Shown: positions 1-13,204, counted from the stretch's first letter. The stretch: DNA of 34,294 nt from Sphingopyxis sp. RIFCSPHIGHO2_12_FULL_65_19 (GCF_001830555.1 NZ_MIAM01000063.1:107998-142291), one strand, 5' to 3'. Made by a program: numbers and translations. Notes: generated by a model from the sequence alone, not told the origin.

Positions 1-99
1 GCCGTTCGCGACTTCGCGCGCGACAAGTTTCGCCACGGTGCGAATCCGCTCGGTGCCCGCCATCGACGTGCCCCCGAATTTCATCACGATCCGCGCCAT
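1..99 (-). CDS. lysC: Aspartate kinase, N-terminal 33 residues (runs off window)
   Basis: Aspartate kinase phosphorylates L-aspartate, the first step of lysine, threonine and methionine synthesis. Reading the minus strand from the ATG at 99 gives a protein beginning MARIVMKFGGTSMAGTERI. The KFGGTS stretch at residues 7-12 is the N-terminal nucleotide-binding signature of the amino-acid kinase family as seen in aspartokinases. Only 33 codons are inside the window, so the catalytic body and ACT domains are not visible. It is divergent from ubiG, with a gap of about 160 bp that should hold both promoters. The identification rests on the signature alone but the match is specific. Confidence 0.88.
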   Translation of the reverse strand, partial: MARIVMKFGGTSMAGTERIRTVAKLVAREVANG

Positions 100-259
100 C
101 TCGCCCCGCTTTCCTGATCTGGTTTCGGCCGCAACTTTCCCAAGCATTTCTGCGGCGCTCGCGTCGTTACGGAAGGGGGCGGTCGATGGCAAGACCGGCA
201 TCGTATGCGCGGGATAGAATTTCTTGCATGGCGCGAGGCACGGTGCCACATCGCAGGGC

Positions 260-982
260 ATGAGTGCTGCCACGATCAACCCGCACGAAGCCGCCCATTT
301 CGGGGCGCTGGCCGCCGACTGGTGGGACCCGCACGGTTCGTCGGCGATGCTGCACAAGCTCAATCCGGTGCGGCTGGCCTATATCCGCGACCGGATCGAC
401 GCGCATTGGCATGTCGATGCGCGCGACCGTTTTGCGCTGGCGGGGCGGACGGCGCTCGACGTCGGATGCGGCGCGGGGCTGCTTGCGGAACCGCTGGCGC
501 GGATGGGGGCCACTGTCACCGGCGTCGATGCGGCGCCGGAGAATATTGCCGCCGCGCGCGAACATGCAGCGGGGCAGGGGCTGGCGATCAGCTATTTCGC
601 GGGTGAACTCGCCGCGCTGCCGCCTGCGACTTTCGACCTCGTCACCTCGATGGAGGTCGTCGAACATGTCACCGATCCCGCCGCCTTTATCGCCGAACTC
701 GCGGCGCGGCTGGCGCCCGGCGGGCTGATGATCTTGTCGACCCCGAACCGCACGATGCTGTCGAAGCTGCTGCTCGTCGAAGCGGCCGAACGTATCGGCG
801 CCGTGCCGCGGGGCACGCATGACTGGGACCAGTTTCTGAAGCCCGAAGAGCTGACAAAGCTGCTCGAAGGCGCGGGGCTGGAGGTCATCGACCGTACCGG
901 CCTGTCGCCGTCGGCCGCCAAGGGCTTCACGCTCGGCGGCAGCGAGACGCTGAACTATCTCGTCGCGGCGCGATGGCCCTAG
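260..982 (+). CDS. ubiG: Ubiquinone biosynthesis O-methyltransferase UbiG
   Basis: This 240-residue SAM-dependent methyltransferase should carry out the two O-methylations of ubiquinone synthesis (demethylubiquinol and the earlier hydroxylated polyprenyl phenol). The SAM-binding motif I, DVGCGAG, is at residues 67-73 and the acidic end of strand 2 (GVD) at 88-90. The N-terminal block around FGALAADWWDPHG and the STPNRT stretch near 160-165 are typical of UbiG. Length matches the family. The reading frame is open 12 codons further upstream (224), but MSAATINPHE at 260 fits the conserved family start better. Neither start has a strong ribosome binding site. It is divergent from lysC and ends one base before the convergent FzlA-like gene. 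Confidence 0.93.
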   Translation: MSAATINPHEAAHFGALAADWWDPHGSSAMLHKLNPVRLAYIRDRIDAHWHVDARDRFALAGRTALDVGCGAGLLAEPLARMGATVTGVDAAPENIAAAREHAAGQGLAISYFAGELAALPPATFDLVTSMEVVEHVTDPAAFIAELAARLAPGGLMILSTPNRTMLSKLLLVEAAERIGAVPRGTHDWDQFLKPEELTKLLEGAGLEVIDRTGLSPSAAKGFTLGGSETLNYLVAARWP

Positions 983-983
983 G

Positions 984-1655
984 TCAGAAGTCCACATCCT
1001 CATAATATTTGGGCGGCGTCACGATTTCCATTCGCTCGGCGAGCAGCGGCCGGAAGCTCGGGCGCGATTTGAGGCCTGAATACCAGCCCTTGGTCTGCTC
1101 ATGTCCGGTCCAGTCGATGCCGCCCAGATAATCGGCGACCGAGATATGCGCCGCGGCGGTCAGGTCGGCGAGGCTCATCGTCGCGCCGGCGAGCCAGGTG
1201 CGGTGGTCGATCAGATAATCGACATAGTCGAGATGGTTGTTCGCGGCCTTCATCGCCTCGCGAAGCGCGCCGGCGTCGGGCGGCTGGCGATGGACGATGC
1301 GTTTCTGCATCCGTTCAAACAGCAGGGGGCCGGTGACTTCATAGTAAAAATCATGGTCGAACCAGGACGTCAGGCGGCGGATTTCGGCGCGGTTGGCCGC
1401 CGTTCCGTTGATCATCGCCTTGCCTTCGACGGTTTCCTCGAAATATTCGGCGATTGCCATGCTGTCCATCAGCACCTGGCCGCGCGCCTGGTCGACCATC
1501 ACCGGGGTGCGCCCAGCCGGATTGAGGTCAATGAATTCGTCGCGGCGTTCCCACGGCGATTCGCGCACCAATTCGTAACCGACGCCCTTTTCACCCAGCA
1601 AAAGGCGGACCTTGCGCGAAAAGGGACAGAGCGGGAATTGATAGAGTTGCCACAT
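984..1655 (-). CDS. fzlA: GST-fold protein, probable FtsZ-binding FzlA
   Basis: A 223-residue protein with an N-terminal thioredoxin-like GST domain (PLCPFSRKVR at 8-17, NPAGRTPVM at 45-53, DSMAIAEY at 64-71) and an all-helical C-terminal domain. General GST family membership is clear. FzlA is an alphaproteobacterial GST homologue that binds FtsZ and curves its filaments during division. The overall length and the acidic-aromatic tail (YYEDVDF) match what I recall of FzlA, so I favour it over a detoxifying GST, but a search is needed to settle this. The start at 1655 is chosen because 12 upstream in-frame codons (to 1691) encode a poorly conserved basic stretch. It converges with ubiG. Confidence 0.72.
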   Translation of the reverse strand: MWQLYQFPLCPFSRKVRLLLGEKGVGYELVRESPWERRDEFIDLNPAGRTPVMVDQARGQVLMDSMAIAEYFEETVEGKAMINGTAANRAEIRRLTSWFDHDFYYEVTGPLLFERMQKRIVHRQPPDAGALREAMKAANNHLDYVDYLIDHRTWLAGATMSLADLTAAAHISVADYLGGIDWTGHEQTKGWYSGLKSRPSFRPLLAERMEIVTPPKYYEDVDF

Positions 1656-1714
1656 GGGTCCGGCATAGCGGCAGCGGGGCGCCGCGCGCAACGGCTATGC
1701 GAATAGCCTACTGG

Positions 1715-1736
1715 CATCCCGGTCTTCGCCGGGATG
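1715..1736. repeat. REP-like hairpin (CATCCCGG ... CCGGGATG)
   Basis: An 8-bp perfect inverted repeat with a 6-nt loop sits in the 58-95-bp gap between two minus-strand genes. Its core, CATCCCGG/CCGGGATG, is also the core of the longer hairpin at 6999-7028. Such dispersed intergenic palindromes are common in sphingomonad chromosomes and resemble REP elements. It could also end the transcript of the secreted-protein gene, but no T-run follows. Confidence 0.7.
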
Positions 1737-1749
1737 ACGGAAAGACAGG

Positions 1750-2184
1750 TTATCGCCGCGCGTCGGCGCGTTCGCGTTCCCATTGTGCGGCGAAGTCGCG
1801 CGCCATGTCCTTGAGCAGCGGCGCATAAGCGGCGATCGCCGATGCGGCGTGCCCCGCCATGCGCGTCCCGGCGCGCACGTCGCTACCCATGCGTTCCGCA
1901 TAGTCGGGATCGCGGCCTGCAAGCTCGCCCAGCGTTGCATCGTCGGGAATATAGGCGGCGTCGGATTCGGGGTCGATCTGGGCCACGGCTTTGGCAAGCG
2001 GGCCGACCTGCATCTGCATCAGGGCGCCGACCATCGCGGTGATCGTGTCGGCCATGCGGTCCTGCGCCACCGGGTCGTTGAGCGTCGCGACGGTGTCGTT
2101 CATCTCCCTCAATTCACTGGCGGCGGCGGGGACCGGCGCGGCGAGCGCGAGCAGGGGAAGGGCGATCAGGGCGATACGCGTCAT
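1750..2184 (-). CDS. Small exported protein of unknown function
   Basis: A 144-residue protein with a clear Sec signal peptide (basic MTR, then a hydrophobic run to about residue 18 and an AAA-S cleavage region). The mature part is helical and rich in Ala, Met and Asp, with no motif I recognise. The start has a good ribosome binding site (AAAGGAT, 8 nt upstream). It is followed by a REP-like hairpin and then the FzlA-like gene on the same strand. Similar short periplasmic helical proteins are common in sphingomonads, but I can assign no role. Confidence 0.75.
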   Translation of the reverse strand: MTRIALIALPLLALAAPVPAAASELREMNDTVATLNDPVAQDRMADTITAMVGALMQMQVGPLAKAVAQIDPESDAAYIPDDATLGELAGRDPDYAERMGSDVRAGTRMAGHAASAIAAYAPLLKDMARDFAAQWERERADARR

Positions 2185-2308
2185 GGCTCGATCCTTTCAC
2201 GGGACGAGGGGGGCAGCAAAACGCGGTTCTTAGACGATCGACGCTTTCGCTGGGCTGAACGCATTTGAGGCTTGCGACAAGATGTTGTGCGGGCGCGATA
2301 AACGGCCC

Positions 2309-2431
2309 TCGCCATCGCTTGGCGATGGCGATCGCCCGAAGTGTGGTGGAGTGGGGGCAGCGACCTCGCGTCACTGCCCCCTCCGTCAGCGCTTCGCGCT
2401 GCCGCCTCCCCATGCGTGCGGCGCGGGGAGG
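2309..2431. repeat. Cluster of four perfect hairpins downstream of gltB
   Basis: The 170 bp after the gltB stop hold four inverted repeats: 2309-2331 (10-bp stem, loop TTG), 2353-2381 (8-bp stem GGGGGCAG/CTGCCCCC), 2388-2400 (5-bp stem, loop TTC) and 2405-2431 (7-bp stem CCTCCCC/GGGGAGG). None has a T-run on the gltB-sense side, so classic intrinsic termination is not obvious. They may be a composite of REP-type elements that stabilise or end the gltB message. Confidence 0.7.
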
Positions 2432-2438
2432 ATTGCGA

Positions 2439-6971
<4,533 letters not shown>

Positions 6972-6998
6972 CTTCGTTCCTGATGCTTTATAATCAAC

Positions 6999-7028
6999 CC
7001 GCCATCCCGGCCTGCGCCGGGATGGCGG
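6999..7028. repeat. REP-like perfect palindrome, 13-bp stem
   Basis: CCGCCATCCCGGC pairs perfectly with GCCGGGATGGCGG around a CTGC loop. It lies in the 64-bp gap between the DUF2059-like gene and gltB and shares its CATCCCGG core with the hairpin at 1715-1736. In the transcript this would be a very stable stem just before the gltB ribosome binding site. It may therefore partly uncouple gltB from gltD by termination or RNA processing. Confidence 0.75.
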
Positions 7029-7035
7029 ATGTTCG

Positions 7036-8190
7036 TCAATCCGGCAGTCGTTCGCGCGCCTTGTTGGCGGCTTCGGCTTCGGCTTCGAGATACGCCGTCG
7101 TGGCGGCGGCCGAAGCGGCTTCCAGATCCATGACGCGTTTCAGGTCGTCGGCCGACCAGTTGCTGCGATCATATGCCGGGTCGTCGACCGCCATCGCGGC
7201 GGCATCGGCCGCGGCATTCGCGGCATCGGTCGCCGCGTCGGCGGCATAATCGTCGGCGGCATCGACCGCGACCGCATCGGCGGCTTCGACCGTATCATTC
7301 TTCCACATGTCGCGCTGGTCTTGCAGCACTTTCACGTCGACCTTCATCAGCCTTGCAAGCTGGGCGAGCTGCTTGTCATCGAAATCGGCCAGCTGCTTTT
7401 CCTTGGGCAGATCCTTCATGTCCTTTTCGATCTGCGGCGCGCGGTCGATGAATTTCGTGATCAGCGGCGGGACCGCCTTGATGATCGCCAGCATCACTTC
7501 GGGGTCGGCCTGCAACGCCATCCATTCGTTGGCGTAAAGGGCGCCGGTGGGCGTCGCGAGAAAGCCGTTGAGGTCGGTGAGCTGCGCCGCGCTGAACTTG
7601 CGGGCATAGGCTTTCGCCATCCCCTCGCGCATCGGCGATTCCATGTCGCTCAATACTTCGCTGATCAGCGGTTTGATCACCCTGGTGATCTGCTCTTCGC
7701 GCTCCTTGCGGTGCGGATCGAACATATCGGCGACCTTGGTCTTCGTCGCTTCGTCGAGCGCCGCGATCTTTTCACTTTCGACGCCGGTCTTGATGGATAG
7801 CATCAGGTCCGACTGCCCGCCGAACTCGCCCATCAGCGTTTTGAACATCTTGCCGTAAAGATTGTCCATCATCTTTTCGAGGCTGCCGCCGGGGACCAGT
7901 TGGCCCATCGTTTTTTGGGCAAGCGCGAGGCGCGCCGGTTCGATCGGCGGCAGGTTGCCGGTGTCGAACATCTTTTCGATCAGCGCGATCGCCTCGTCCA
8001 TTTCCTTCTGCATCTTGGCCTTTTGCTCTTCGACATAGGCCTCGCTGTCGAACGGAGCGGACGTCTCCTCTTCGAGGTCGGGCGCGACGACTTCGGCCAC
8101 GGGTGCTTCCTGCTGCGCGGCATAAGCGGATGCGCCGAGCGGCAGCATCGCCGCGGCGCCGGCGACCAGAATCGATTTGAATGTCGGCAT
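7036..8190 (-). CDS. Exported DUF2059-like protein between gltD and gltB
   Basis: A 384-residue exported protein with a signal peptide (MPTFKSILVAGAAAMLPLGA, cleavage after AYA). The middle part (about residues 140-260) has the helical pattern of DUF2059: repeated short helices with a KxFSAAQLTDLNGFLATPTG-like block near the end. The C-terminus is an Ala/Asp-rich low-complexity tail followed by a charged helix. The start at 8190 has a strong ribosome binding site (AAGGA, 8 nt upstream). An alternative ATG at 8217 overlaps the gltD stop as ATGA and would add nine residues. The function is unknown. Its place inside the glutamate synthase string is either a co-transcribed passenger or a sphingomonad-specific arrangement. 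Confidence 0.8.
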   Translation of the reverse strand: MPTFKSILVAGAAAMLPLGASAYAAQQEAPVAEVVAPDLEEETSAPFDSEAYVEEQKAKMQKEMDEAIALIEKMFDTGNLPPIEPARLALAQKTMGQLVPGGSLEKMMDNLYGKMFKTLMGEFGGQSDLMLSIKTGVESEKIAALDEATKTKVADMFDPHRKEREEQITRVIKPLISEVLSDMESPMREGMAKAYARKFSAAQLTDLNGFLATPTGALYANEWMALQADPEVMLAIIKAVPPLITKFIDRAPQIEKDMKDLPKEKQLADFDDKQLAQLARLMKVDVKVLQDQRDMWKNDTVEAADAVAVDAADDYAADAATDAANAAADAAAMAVDDPAYDRSNWSADDLKRVMDLEAASAAATTAYLEAEAEAANKARERLPD

Positions 8191-8213
8191 CGTGAATTTC
8201 CTTCCCCTGTTGG

Positions 8214-9656
8214 TCATGCCGCCTTCTTTTCTTTTTTCGCCTTCGCCTTCAACCACTTTGCCATATGGTCGCTGACATCGCGGCCGTCGCGGATGCCCCA
8301 GACGACCAGGCTGGCGCCGCGCACGATGTCGCCCGCCGCAAAAACACCGGGAAGGCTGGTCATCATCGTCTGATGATCGACGCGCAGCGTGCCCCAGCGG
8401 GTCACCGACAGGTCGGGCGAACCGAACAGGTGCGGCAGCTCTTCGGGATCGAAACCCAGCGCCTTGATCACCATGTCGGCCGGCACGTCGAACTTGCGGC
8501 CGGGGTCGGCCTCCGGGCTGCGGCGTCCGCTCGCATCGGGCGCGCCGAGGCGCATCCCCGCCACCGCGACCTGTTTTACATGCTGGTCCGCGGTGAAGCT
8601 TTCGGGTGCGGAGAGCCAGACGAACTCGACGCCCTCCTCCTCGGCATTGGTGACTTCGCGCTGCGACCCCGGCATATTCTCGCGGTCGCGGCGATAGAGG
8701 CATTTCACCGACTTCGCGCCCTGGCGCACCGCGGTGCGGACGCAGTCCATTGCGGTGTCACCGCCGCCGATAACGACGACATGTTTGCCCTTGGCATCGA
8801 GACGCCCGTCGTCGAAGGCGGGGACGTCATCGCCAAAGCTTTTGCGGTTCGACGCGATCAGATAGTCGAGCGCGGCAATCACACCCTTGGCGCCGTTGCC
8901 GGGAACGGCGATCTCGCGCGCCTTGTAGACGCCGGTCGCGATCAGGATCGCGTCATGCTTCTGGCGCAGCTGGTCGAGCGTCGCGTCGTCGCCCACCGCG
9001 AACCCCAAATGGAAATGGATGCCGCCCTCGACCAGCCGGTCGATGCGGCGCATCACGACATCCTTTTCGAGCTTGAAGCCCGGAATGCCATAGGTGAGGA
9101 GCCCGCCGGCGCGGTCGTGCCGGTCATAGACATGCACGTCATGCCCCGCGGCGCGCAGATATTCGGCCGCCGTCAGCCCGGCCGGACCCGCGCCGATCAC
9201 GCCGACCGACTGGCCGGTGGCGGCGCCCGCATGCAGCGGTTCGACCCAGCCCTCAGCCCAGGCGGTGTCGGTGATATATTTCTCGACGCTGCCGATCGTC
9301 ACCGCGCCATGGCCCGAAAATTCGATGACGCAATTGCCTTCGCACAAGCGATCCTGCGGACAGATGCGGCCGCAGATTTCGGGCATCGTCGACGTCGCGT
9401 TGCTGAGTTCATAGGCTTCGCGCAGGCGGCCCTCGGCGGTCAGGCGCAGCCAGTCGGGAATGTGATTGTGCAGCGGACAATGCACCGAGCAATAGGGCAC
9501 GCCGCATTGCGAGCAGCGCGCCGCCTGTGCGTCGGCGTCGGGCGCTGCGTAGCGCTCGGCAATTTCGCGAAAGTCGCGCGCCCGTTCTTCGGCGGAGCGC
9601 TTGTCCGGATAGGATTGTTCACGCCCCACAAATTGGAGCATGCGATCGGAAGCCAT
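8214..9656 (-). CDS. gltD: Glutamate synthase [NADPH] small subunit
   Basis: A 480-residue flavoprotein that passes electrons from NADPH through FAD and Fe-S clusters to GltB. The N-terminal adrenodoxin-like Fe-S cysteines are visible at C48, C51, C56 and C60 (CSQCGVPYCSVHC). A Rossmann FAD motif (GAGPAGL) follows near residue 155 and a second dinucleotide motif (GGGDTAMD) near 297. The Lys/Ala-rich tail overlaps the next gene's alternative ATG. About 160 bp of A+T-richer sequence upstream (9657-9814) should hold the promoter. It is the first gene of the gltD - DUF2059-like - gltB string. Confidence 0.96.
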   Translation of the reverse strand: MASDRMLQFVGREQSYPDKRSAEERARDFREIAERYAAPDADAQAARCSQCGVPYCSVHCPLHNHIPDWLRLTAEGRLREAYELSNATSTMPEICGRICPQDRLCEGNCVIEFSGHGAVTIGSVEKYITDTAWAEGWVEPLHAGAATGQSVGVIGAGPAGLTAAEYLRAAGHDVHVYDRHDRAGGLLTYGIPGFKLEKDVVMRRIDRLVEGGIHFHLGFAVGDDATLDQLRQKHDAILIATGVYKAREIAVPGNGAKGVIAALDYLIASNRKSFGDDVPAFDDGRLDAKGKHVVVIGGGDTAMDCVRTAVRQGAKSVKCLYRRDRENMPGSQREVTNAEEEGVEFVWLSAPESFTADQHVKQVAVAGMRLGAPDASGRRSPEADPGRKFDVPADMVIKALGFDPEELPHLFGSPDLSVTRWGTLRVDHQTMMTSLPGVFAAGDIVRGASLVVWGIRDGRDVSDHMAKWLKAKAKKEKKAA

Positions 9657-9814
9657 GCAATATCCCCTTCTGGAGCGGGGATTTGCATGGCCGGAAAAGC
9701 CGTGTCACGGGCAAATTGCCAGATAGGTCAGTGTTTATAACCTATTTTTGGTACACATCACGCAGAAAAATCGGTTCGCGCAATTATCTTTCGCAAATTA
9801 GTATCGCGTCGGAC

Positions 9815-10615
9815 CTATCGCAGCGATAGCAACAAAAGTGCGCCGACGCCGACGATGATACGATACCAGGCGAAAGGGGCAAATCCGAAGCGGCCGACAA
9901 TGGCGACAAAGGCTTTGACGACGACCAGCGCGACGACGAATGCGACGCCCAGGCCGATCGCAATCGCGTTCATGTCGTCGAAGGTCAGGAGCGCGCGATC
10001 CTTCCATAGCGAATAGGCGGTCGCCCCCATCATCGTCGGCACCGCCAGGAAAAAGCTGAATTCCGCCGCGGTCTTGCGTTCGACCCCCATCAGCAACGCG
10101 CCCATGATCGTCGCACCCGACCGGCTGACGCCCGGGATCATCGCGACACATTGCATCACCCCGACGGCGATCGCGGTTCGCATCGGCATGCCCTCGACGC
10201 TTTCGACCTTCACGGTCTTGACCATCCGTTCGATCAACAGGATCGCAACGCCGCCGACAATCAGTGCCACGGCGACCGTCGTCGGCGATTCGAGCAGCGC
10301 CCGGATGCCCTTGTAAGCCACGGCGCCGATGATCATCGCGGGCAGGAAGCCGATCACGATGTTGCGCGTGAAAGCGATCGCCGGGGGATCGGCGCGAAGC
10401 AGGCCCTTGCCGACCGTCCAAAATCGCTGGCGATAGGCGACGAGAACCGCGAGGATCGCGCCGAGCTGGATCGCGATCTTGAACGCTGCCGACCCTTCGC
10501 CGGTAAAGCCTAGCAATTCACCGGCAAGGATCAGGTGGCCGGTCGAGGAGACGGGCAAAAATTCGGTCAGCCCCTCGATGATGCCGAGCAGAATGATAGT
10601 CAGAAGGTCGTGCAT
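9815..10615 (-). CDS. uppP: Undecaprenyl-diphosphatase (BacA/UppP)
   Basis: A 266-residue polytopic inner-membrane enzyme that removes a phosphate from undecaprenyl diphosphate, recycling the lipid carrier for peptidoglycan and other polymers and giving bacitracin tolerance. The two conserved catalytic regions are present: EGLTE with SSTGHL at residues 14-29 and PGVSRSGAT at 161-169. Multiple hydrophobic segments fill the rest. Length is typical. A short 6-bp hairpin (GGGGAT-CGTC-ATCCCC, 10626-10641) lies just upstream of the start. Confidence 0.96.
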   Translation of the reverse strand: MHDLLTIILLGIIEGLTEFLPVSSTGHLILAGELLGFTGEGSAAFKIAIQLGAILAVLVAYRQRFWTVGKGLLRADPPAIAFTRNIVIGFLPAMIIGAVAYKGIRALLESPTTVAVALIVGGVAILLIERMVKTVKVESVEGMPMRTAIAVGVMQCVAMIPGVSRSGATIMGALLMGVERKTAAEFSFFLAVPTMMGATAYSLWKDRALLTFDDMNAIAIGLGVAFVVALVVVKAFVAIVGRFGFAPFAWYRIIVGVGALLLLSLR

Positions 10616-10678
10616 GTAGGGTCCTGGGGATCGTCATCCCCGGCAATCACATGGCGACCGCCGGGCGGGCGGAAAGGA

Positions 10679-11617
10679 TCAGGCGGGGGTTTTGACCGCG
10701 AAGCGGCCGTGGCGGCGATATTGGACGAGCCAGCTGTCGGACACGGAGCCGAGCGACGTCGGCGTGATCCCGAGTTGGGCGAGCCCCGCGGCTCCGTCGG
10801 CGACGACATTATCGTGCTGGAGCATCAGCCACTGGTCCTTGGTGATCGGTGCGCCGGGCGCCCAGCCAAAGCCCGATGCGAGCGCCGAGGCGACGACATC
10901 GGGCACCTCGACGAACAAAGGCGACCGGCCGATGGCATCGGCGATCCAGCGCAGCAGCGCGCGCATCGTCAGCACCTCCGGCCCGCCGACTTCGTATAGA
11001 TGGCCCGCGGCCTGCGGGGCGAGCGCCGCGACCACCGCATCGGCCACGTCGCCGACATAGACCGGCTGGAACCTGGCGTCCGGCGCGATCACCGGGACGA
11101 CCGGCGCCATGCGGATCATTGCTGCGAAGCGATTGATGAACTGGTCCTCGCGGCCGAAGATGATCGACGGACGCACGATGGCAGCGTCGGCAAAGGCTGC
11201 CCGGACCGCCGCTTCGCCATCGCCCTTGCTGCGGCCATAGGCCGAGGCGCTTTGGCGGTCGGCGCCGATTGCCGAGACATGCACGAGAACGGCGACGCTC
11301 GCGGCCTTTGCGGCCGCCGCGACATGGCCCGCGCCATCGGCCTGCACGGCCTGCATATCGGCGAACGCGCCGACCAGGTTGATCACCGCGTCGCTGCCCT
11401 GCACGGCGCGCGCAACGCTGGCGGCGTCGCGCACGTCGCACGCCACGAACTGCGTCTGGCCGAGACCGCCAAGCGGTTTCAGGAAGGTGGCGGCGCGGGG
11501 CTCGCGCTGCGCGACGCGGACGCGCGCGCCGCGCGCGAGCAGCCGTTGCACGACATAGCGGCCCAGGAAGCCACCGCCGCCCACAACCGTGATCAATTGT
11601 CCGTCGAGATTCTGCAT
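10679..11617 (-). CDS. NDUFA9-like NAD(P)-binding protein (complex I-associated family)
   Basis: A 312-residue extended/atypical short-chain dehydrogenase fold. The N-terminal GGGGFLGR at residues 13-20 is the dinucleotide loop. A Y-x3-K pair follows (YGRSKGDGE) and then IVRPSIIFGREDQFINRF, typical of the NDUFA9/NmrA-like group next to complex I genes in alphaproteobacteria. It probably binds NAD(P)H and may support complex I assembly or act on a sterol- or quinone-like substrate. No catalytic assignment is possible from sequence alone. The start MQNLDGQ at 11617 was chosen because the upstream in-frame stretch is Arg-rich and gene-unlike. Confidence 0.85.
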   Translation of the reverse strand: MQNLDGQLITVVGGGGFLGRYVVQRLLARGARVRVAQREPRAATFLKPLGGLGQTQFVACDVRDAASVARAVQGSDAVINLVGAFADMQAVQADGAGHVAAAAKAASVAVLVHVSAIGADRQSASAYGRSKGDGEAAVRAAFADAAIVRPSIIFGREDQFINRFAAMIRMAPVVPVIAPDARFQPVYVGDVADAVVAALAPQAAGHLYEVGGPEVLTMRALLRWIADAIGRSPLFVEVPDVVASALASGFGWAPGAPITKDQWLMLQHDNVVADGAAGLAQLGITPTSLGSVSDSWLVQYRRHGRFAVKTPA

Positions 11618-11818
11618 TGCGTCCGCCTGTGATCGATTCTTTTCCCGGCGCCGGGCGCGCCGCACGGGTTCCCCATGCCGCGAAGCGGGGGAGGGGGCAA
11701 GGGGCGACCGCGGCGTTGGGGCGTAAAACCCAAGGCTTTGCGATAAAATGCACCCCCGCCTGCGCACCGCGGTTGACAAGCCGATGGCCGCCCCGCTAAG
11801 CGCCCGCTCCTACCCCGT

Positions 11819-11905
11819 GCCCAGATGGCGGAATTGGTAGACGCACCAGCTTCAGGTGCTGGCGATCGCAAGGTCGTGGAGGTTCGAGTCCTCTTCTGGG
11901 CACCA
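11819..11905 (+). tRNA. tRNA-Leu (anticodon CAG)
   Basis: An 87-nt cloverleaf including an encoded CCA. The acceptor stem GCCCAGA pairs with TCTGGGC. The anticodon stem CCAGC/GCTGG holds the loop TTCAGGT, giving anticodon CAG. The long variable arm (class II) fits leucine. The T-loop is GTTCGAGTC. Confidence 0.97.
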
Positions 11906-12241
11906 TTTATCCCATGCCATCGAATGGGCGGGATATTATTGAAAAATACGGCGTTTTCTTGCCCGGCCGTTCGATGTGTAGCGGTGGGACATGCGATGCG
12001 ACACCGAAAGCGATAGCCGGGACGGCCCATTGTTTCGGCCTGTGGGGCCGCCGCGCTGGTCGGGCTGCCCGAACCGTTGCTGGCAAACCCCAGCGCGATG
12101 GTGCAGGGCGAGCCCGCGGCGTGGCGACAGGGGGCACCGACGCGTTGCGTCTATAAATGGCCGTTTGAGCATGGACAGGGCGTTGAGGTTGGCGGCGGTT
12201 GCGGGGTGGCGCGCGTCGCTTTTTTCCGGCAAGCATCCTCG
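11906..12241. other. Gene-less stretch between tRNA-Leu and the TetR gene
   Basis: There is no convincing gene here. The frame of the TetR gene stays open upstream to about 12017 and has protein-like composition (for example GLPEPLLANPSAMVQGEPAA), but I see no good start or ribosome binding site, so it could be a decayed coding fragment or a leader. No T-run terminator follows the tRNA. Confidence 0.5.
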
Positions 12242-12907
12242 ATGACGGCAGCAAAGACATCGGCGCGCGCGCAGGGAAATCGCACGGCCAGAACCCGTGC
12301 TTCGCTCCTCGCGTCGGGGCGCAAGCTATTTGCCGAGCGGCCGTTCGATGCGGTCGCCATCGACGACATCGTCCAGGAGGCGGGCGTCGCGAAGGGGACA
12401 TTCTACAATCATTTCGACGACAAGGACGCGCTGCTTGCCGCGATCGTGACCGATATTCGGCGTGGTATCGAAGCGCGCGTGGCGATGGTGAACGCCGCGG
12501 TCGACGATCCGGCGGTGCGGATTGCCCGCGCGATCTGTGTTTATGCGGCGATGGCGGCCGACGACCCCGTCGAGGCGCATGTCATGCTTCGCAACGATCC
12601 GCGCGGTTCGGCACGCGAGTCGCTGAACGATGGATTGCGGGGCGACCTGAATGGCGGGATTCGGAGCGGGCGCATCGCGATCCCCACGATCGACTCAGGA
12701 CTGCTTTTTGTCATCGGCATCGTCCATAGCCTGCTGCTCGCGGCCGCGCGTGGGCGCGAGCGAGTGCGATCGATCGAGACCGCCGAGCAATTGTGCACGA
12801 TGATGTTGCGGTCGTTCGGCCTTGATCATGACGACGCCGAACTGATCGCATCGCAGGCCGCCGACGACATCATCCGCCGACGGGCCTATGCCGCCGACGC
12901 CGAATGA
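12242..12907 (+). CDS. TetR/AcrR family transcriptional regulator
   Basis: A 221-residue one-component regulator. The N-terminal TetR helix-turn-helix spans about residues 18-65, with the family signature around IDDIVQEAGVAKGTFYNHFDDKDALL. The C-terminal half is the variable ligand-binding and dimerisation domain, so the effector cannot be read from sequence. The ATG at 12242 directly precedes the usual basic N-terminal extension, although its ribosome binding site is poor. Longer in-frame starts (for example 12077 or 12098) exist and cannot be excluded. No adjacent target gene is obvious. It lies just before tRNA-Thr and the island. Confidence 0.88.
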   Translation: MTAAKTSARAQGNRTARTRASLLASGRKLFAERPFDAVAIDDIVQEAGVAKGTFYNHFDDKDALLAAIVTDIRRGIEARVAMVNAAVDDPAVRIARAICVYAAMAADDPVEAHVMLRNDPRGSARESLNDGLRGDLNGGIRSGRIAIPTIDSGLLFVIGIVHSLLLAAARGRERVRSIETAEQLCTMMLRSFGLDHDDAELIASQAADDIIRRRAYAADAE

Positions 12908-13128
12908 TGTCAGGCGACACAATGTCAGTTGGCGCGCGGCTCATGTCGATGTCGAAGCTATGGTCGCGAATCGGGTGAGAGCTGCTGATTATTCCTCGAA
13001 CATGCCGAACCGTTCAATGCCGCCGGTCGGTGTCGGGGCCGCCCGCGATCGAAGTTCGCTAGGCGGGCAAACATTTGCCCGAGGGCGCTTGTCATCATCG
13101 GGTCGCGCTGCTAGTGGCGCCCCTCGTT

Positions 13129-13204
13129 GCCGCTTTAGCTCAGTTGGTAGAGCACATCATTCGTAATGATGGGGTCAGGTGTTCGAGTCACCTAAGCGGC
13201 ACCA
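13129..13204 (+). tRNA. tRNA-Thr (anticodon CGT), island insertion site
   Basis: A 76-nt cloverleaf with encoded CCA. The acceptor stem GCCGCTT pairs with AAGCGGC. The anticodon stem-loop CATCA-TTCGTAA-TGATG gives CGT. The T-stem is AGGTG/CACCT. The downstream island appears to have restored this 3' half, because a second, differently paired 3' half sits at 30921-30965. Confidence 0.96.
13160..13204 (+). repeat. Left attachment repeat (3' part of tRNA-Thr)
   Basis: These 45 nt from the anticodon loop to CCA match 30921-30965. The first 18 nt (TTCGTAATGATGGGGTCA) are identical, as are GTTCGAGTC in the T-loop and TAAGCGGCACCA at the end. Only the T-stem bases differ. This pattern is typical of tyrosine-recombinase integration in a tRNA 3' end. 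Confidence 0.88.

Noticed and set aside
8265-9740. A 491-codon plus-strand frame
   Set aside because: It is antisense to gltD and has the same Arg/His-rich shadow composition, with no start signal.
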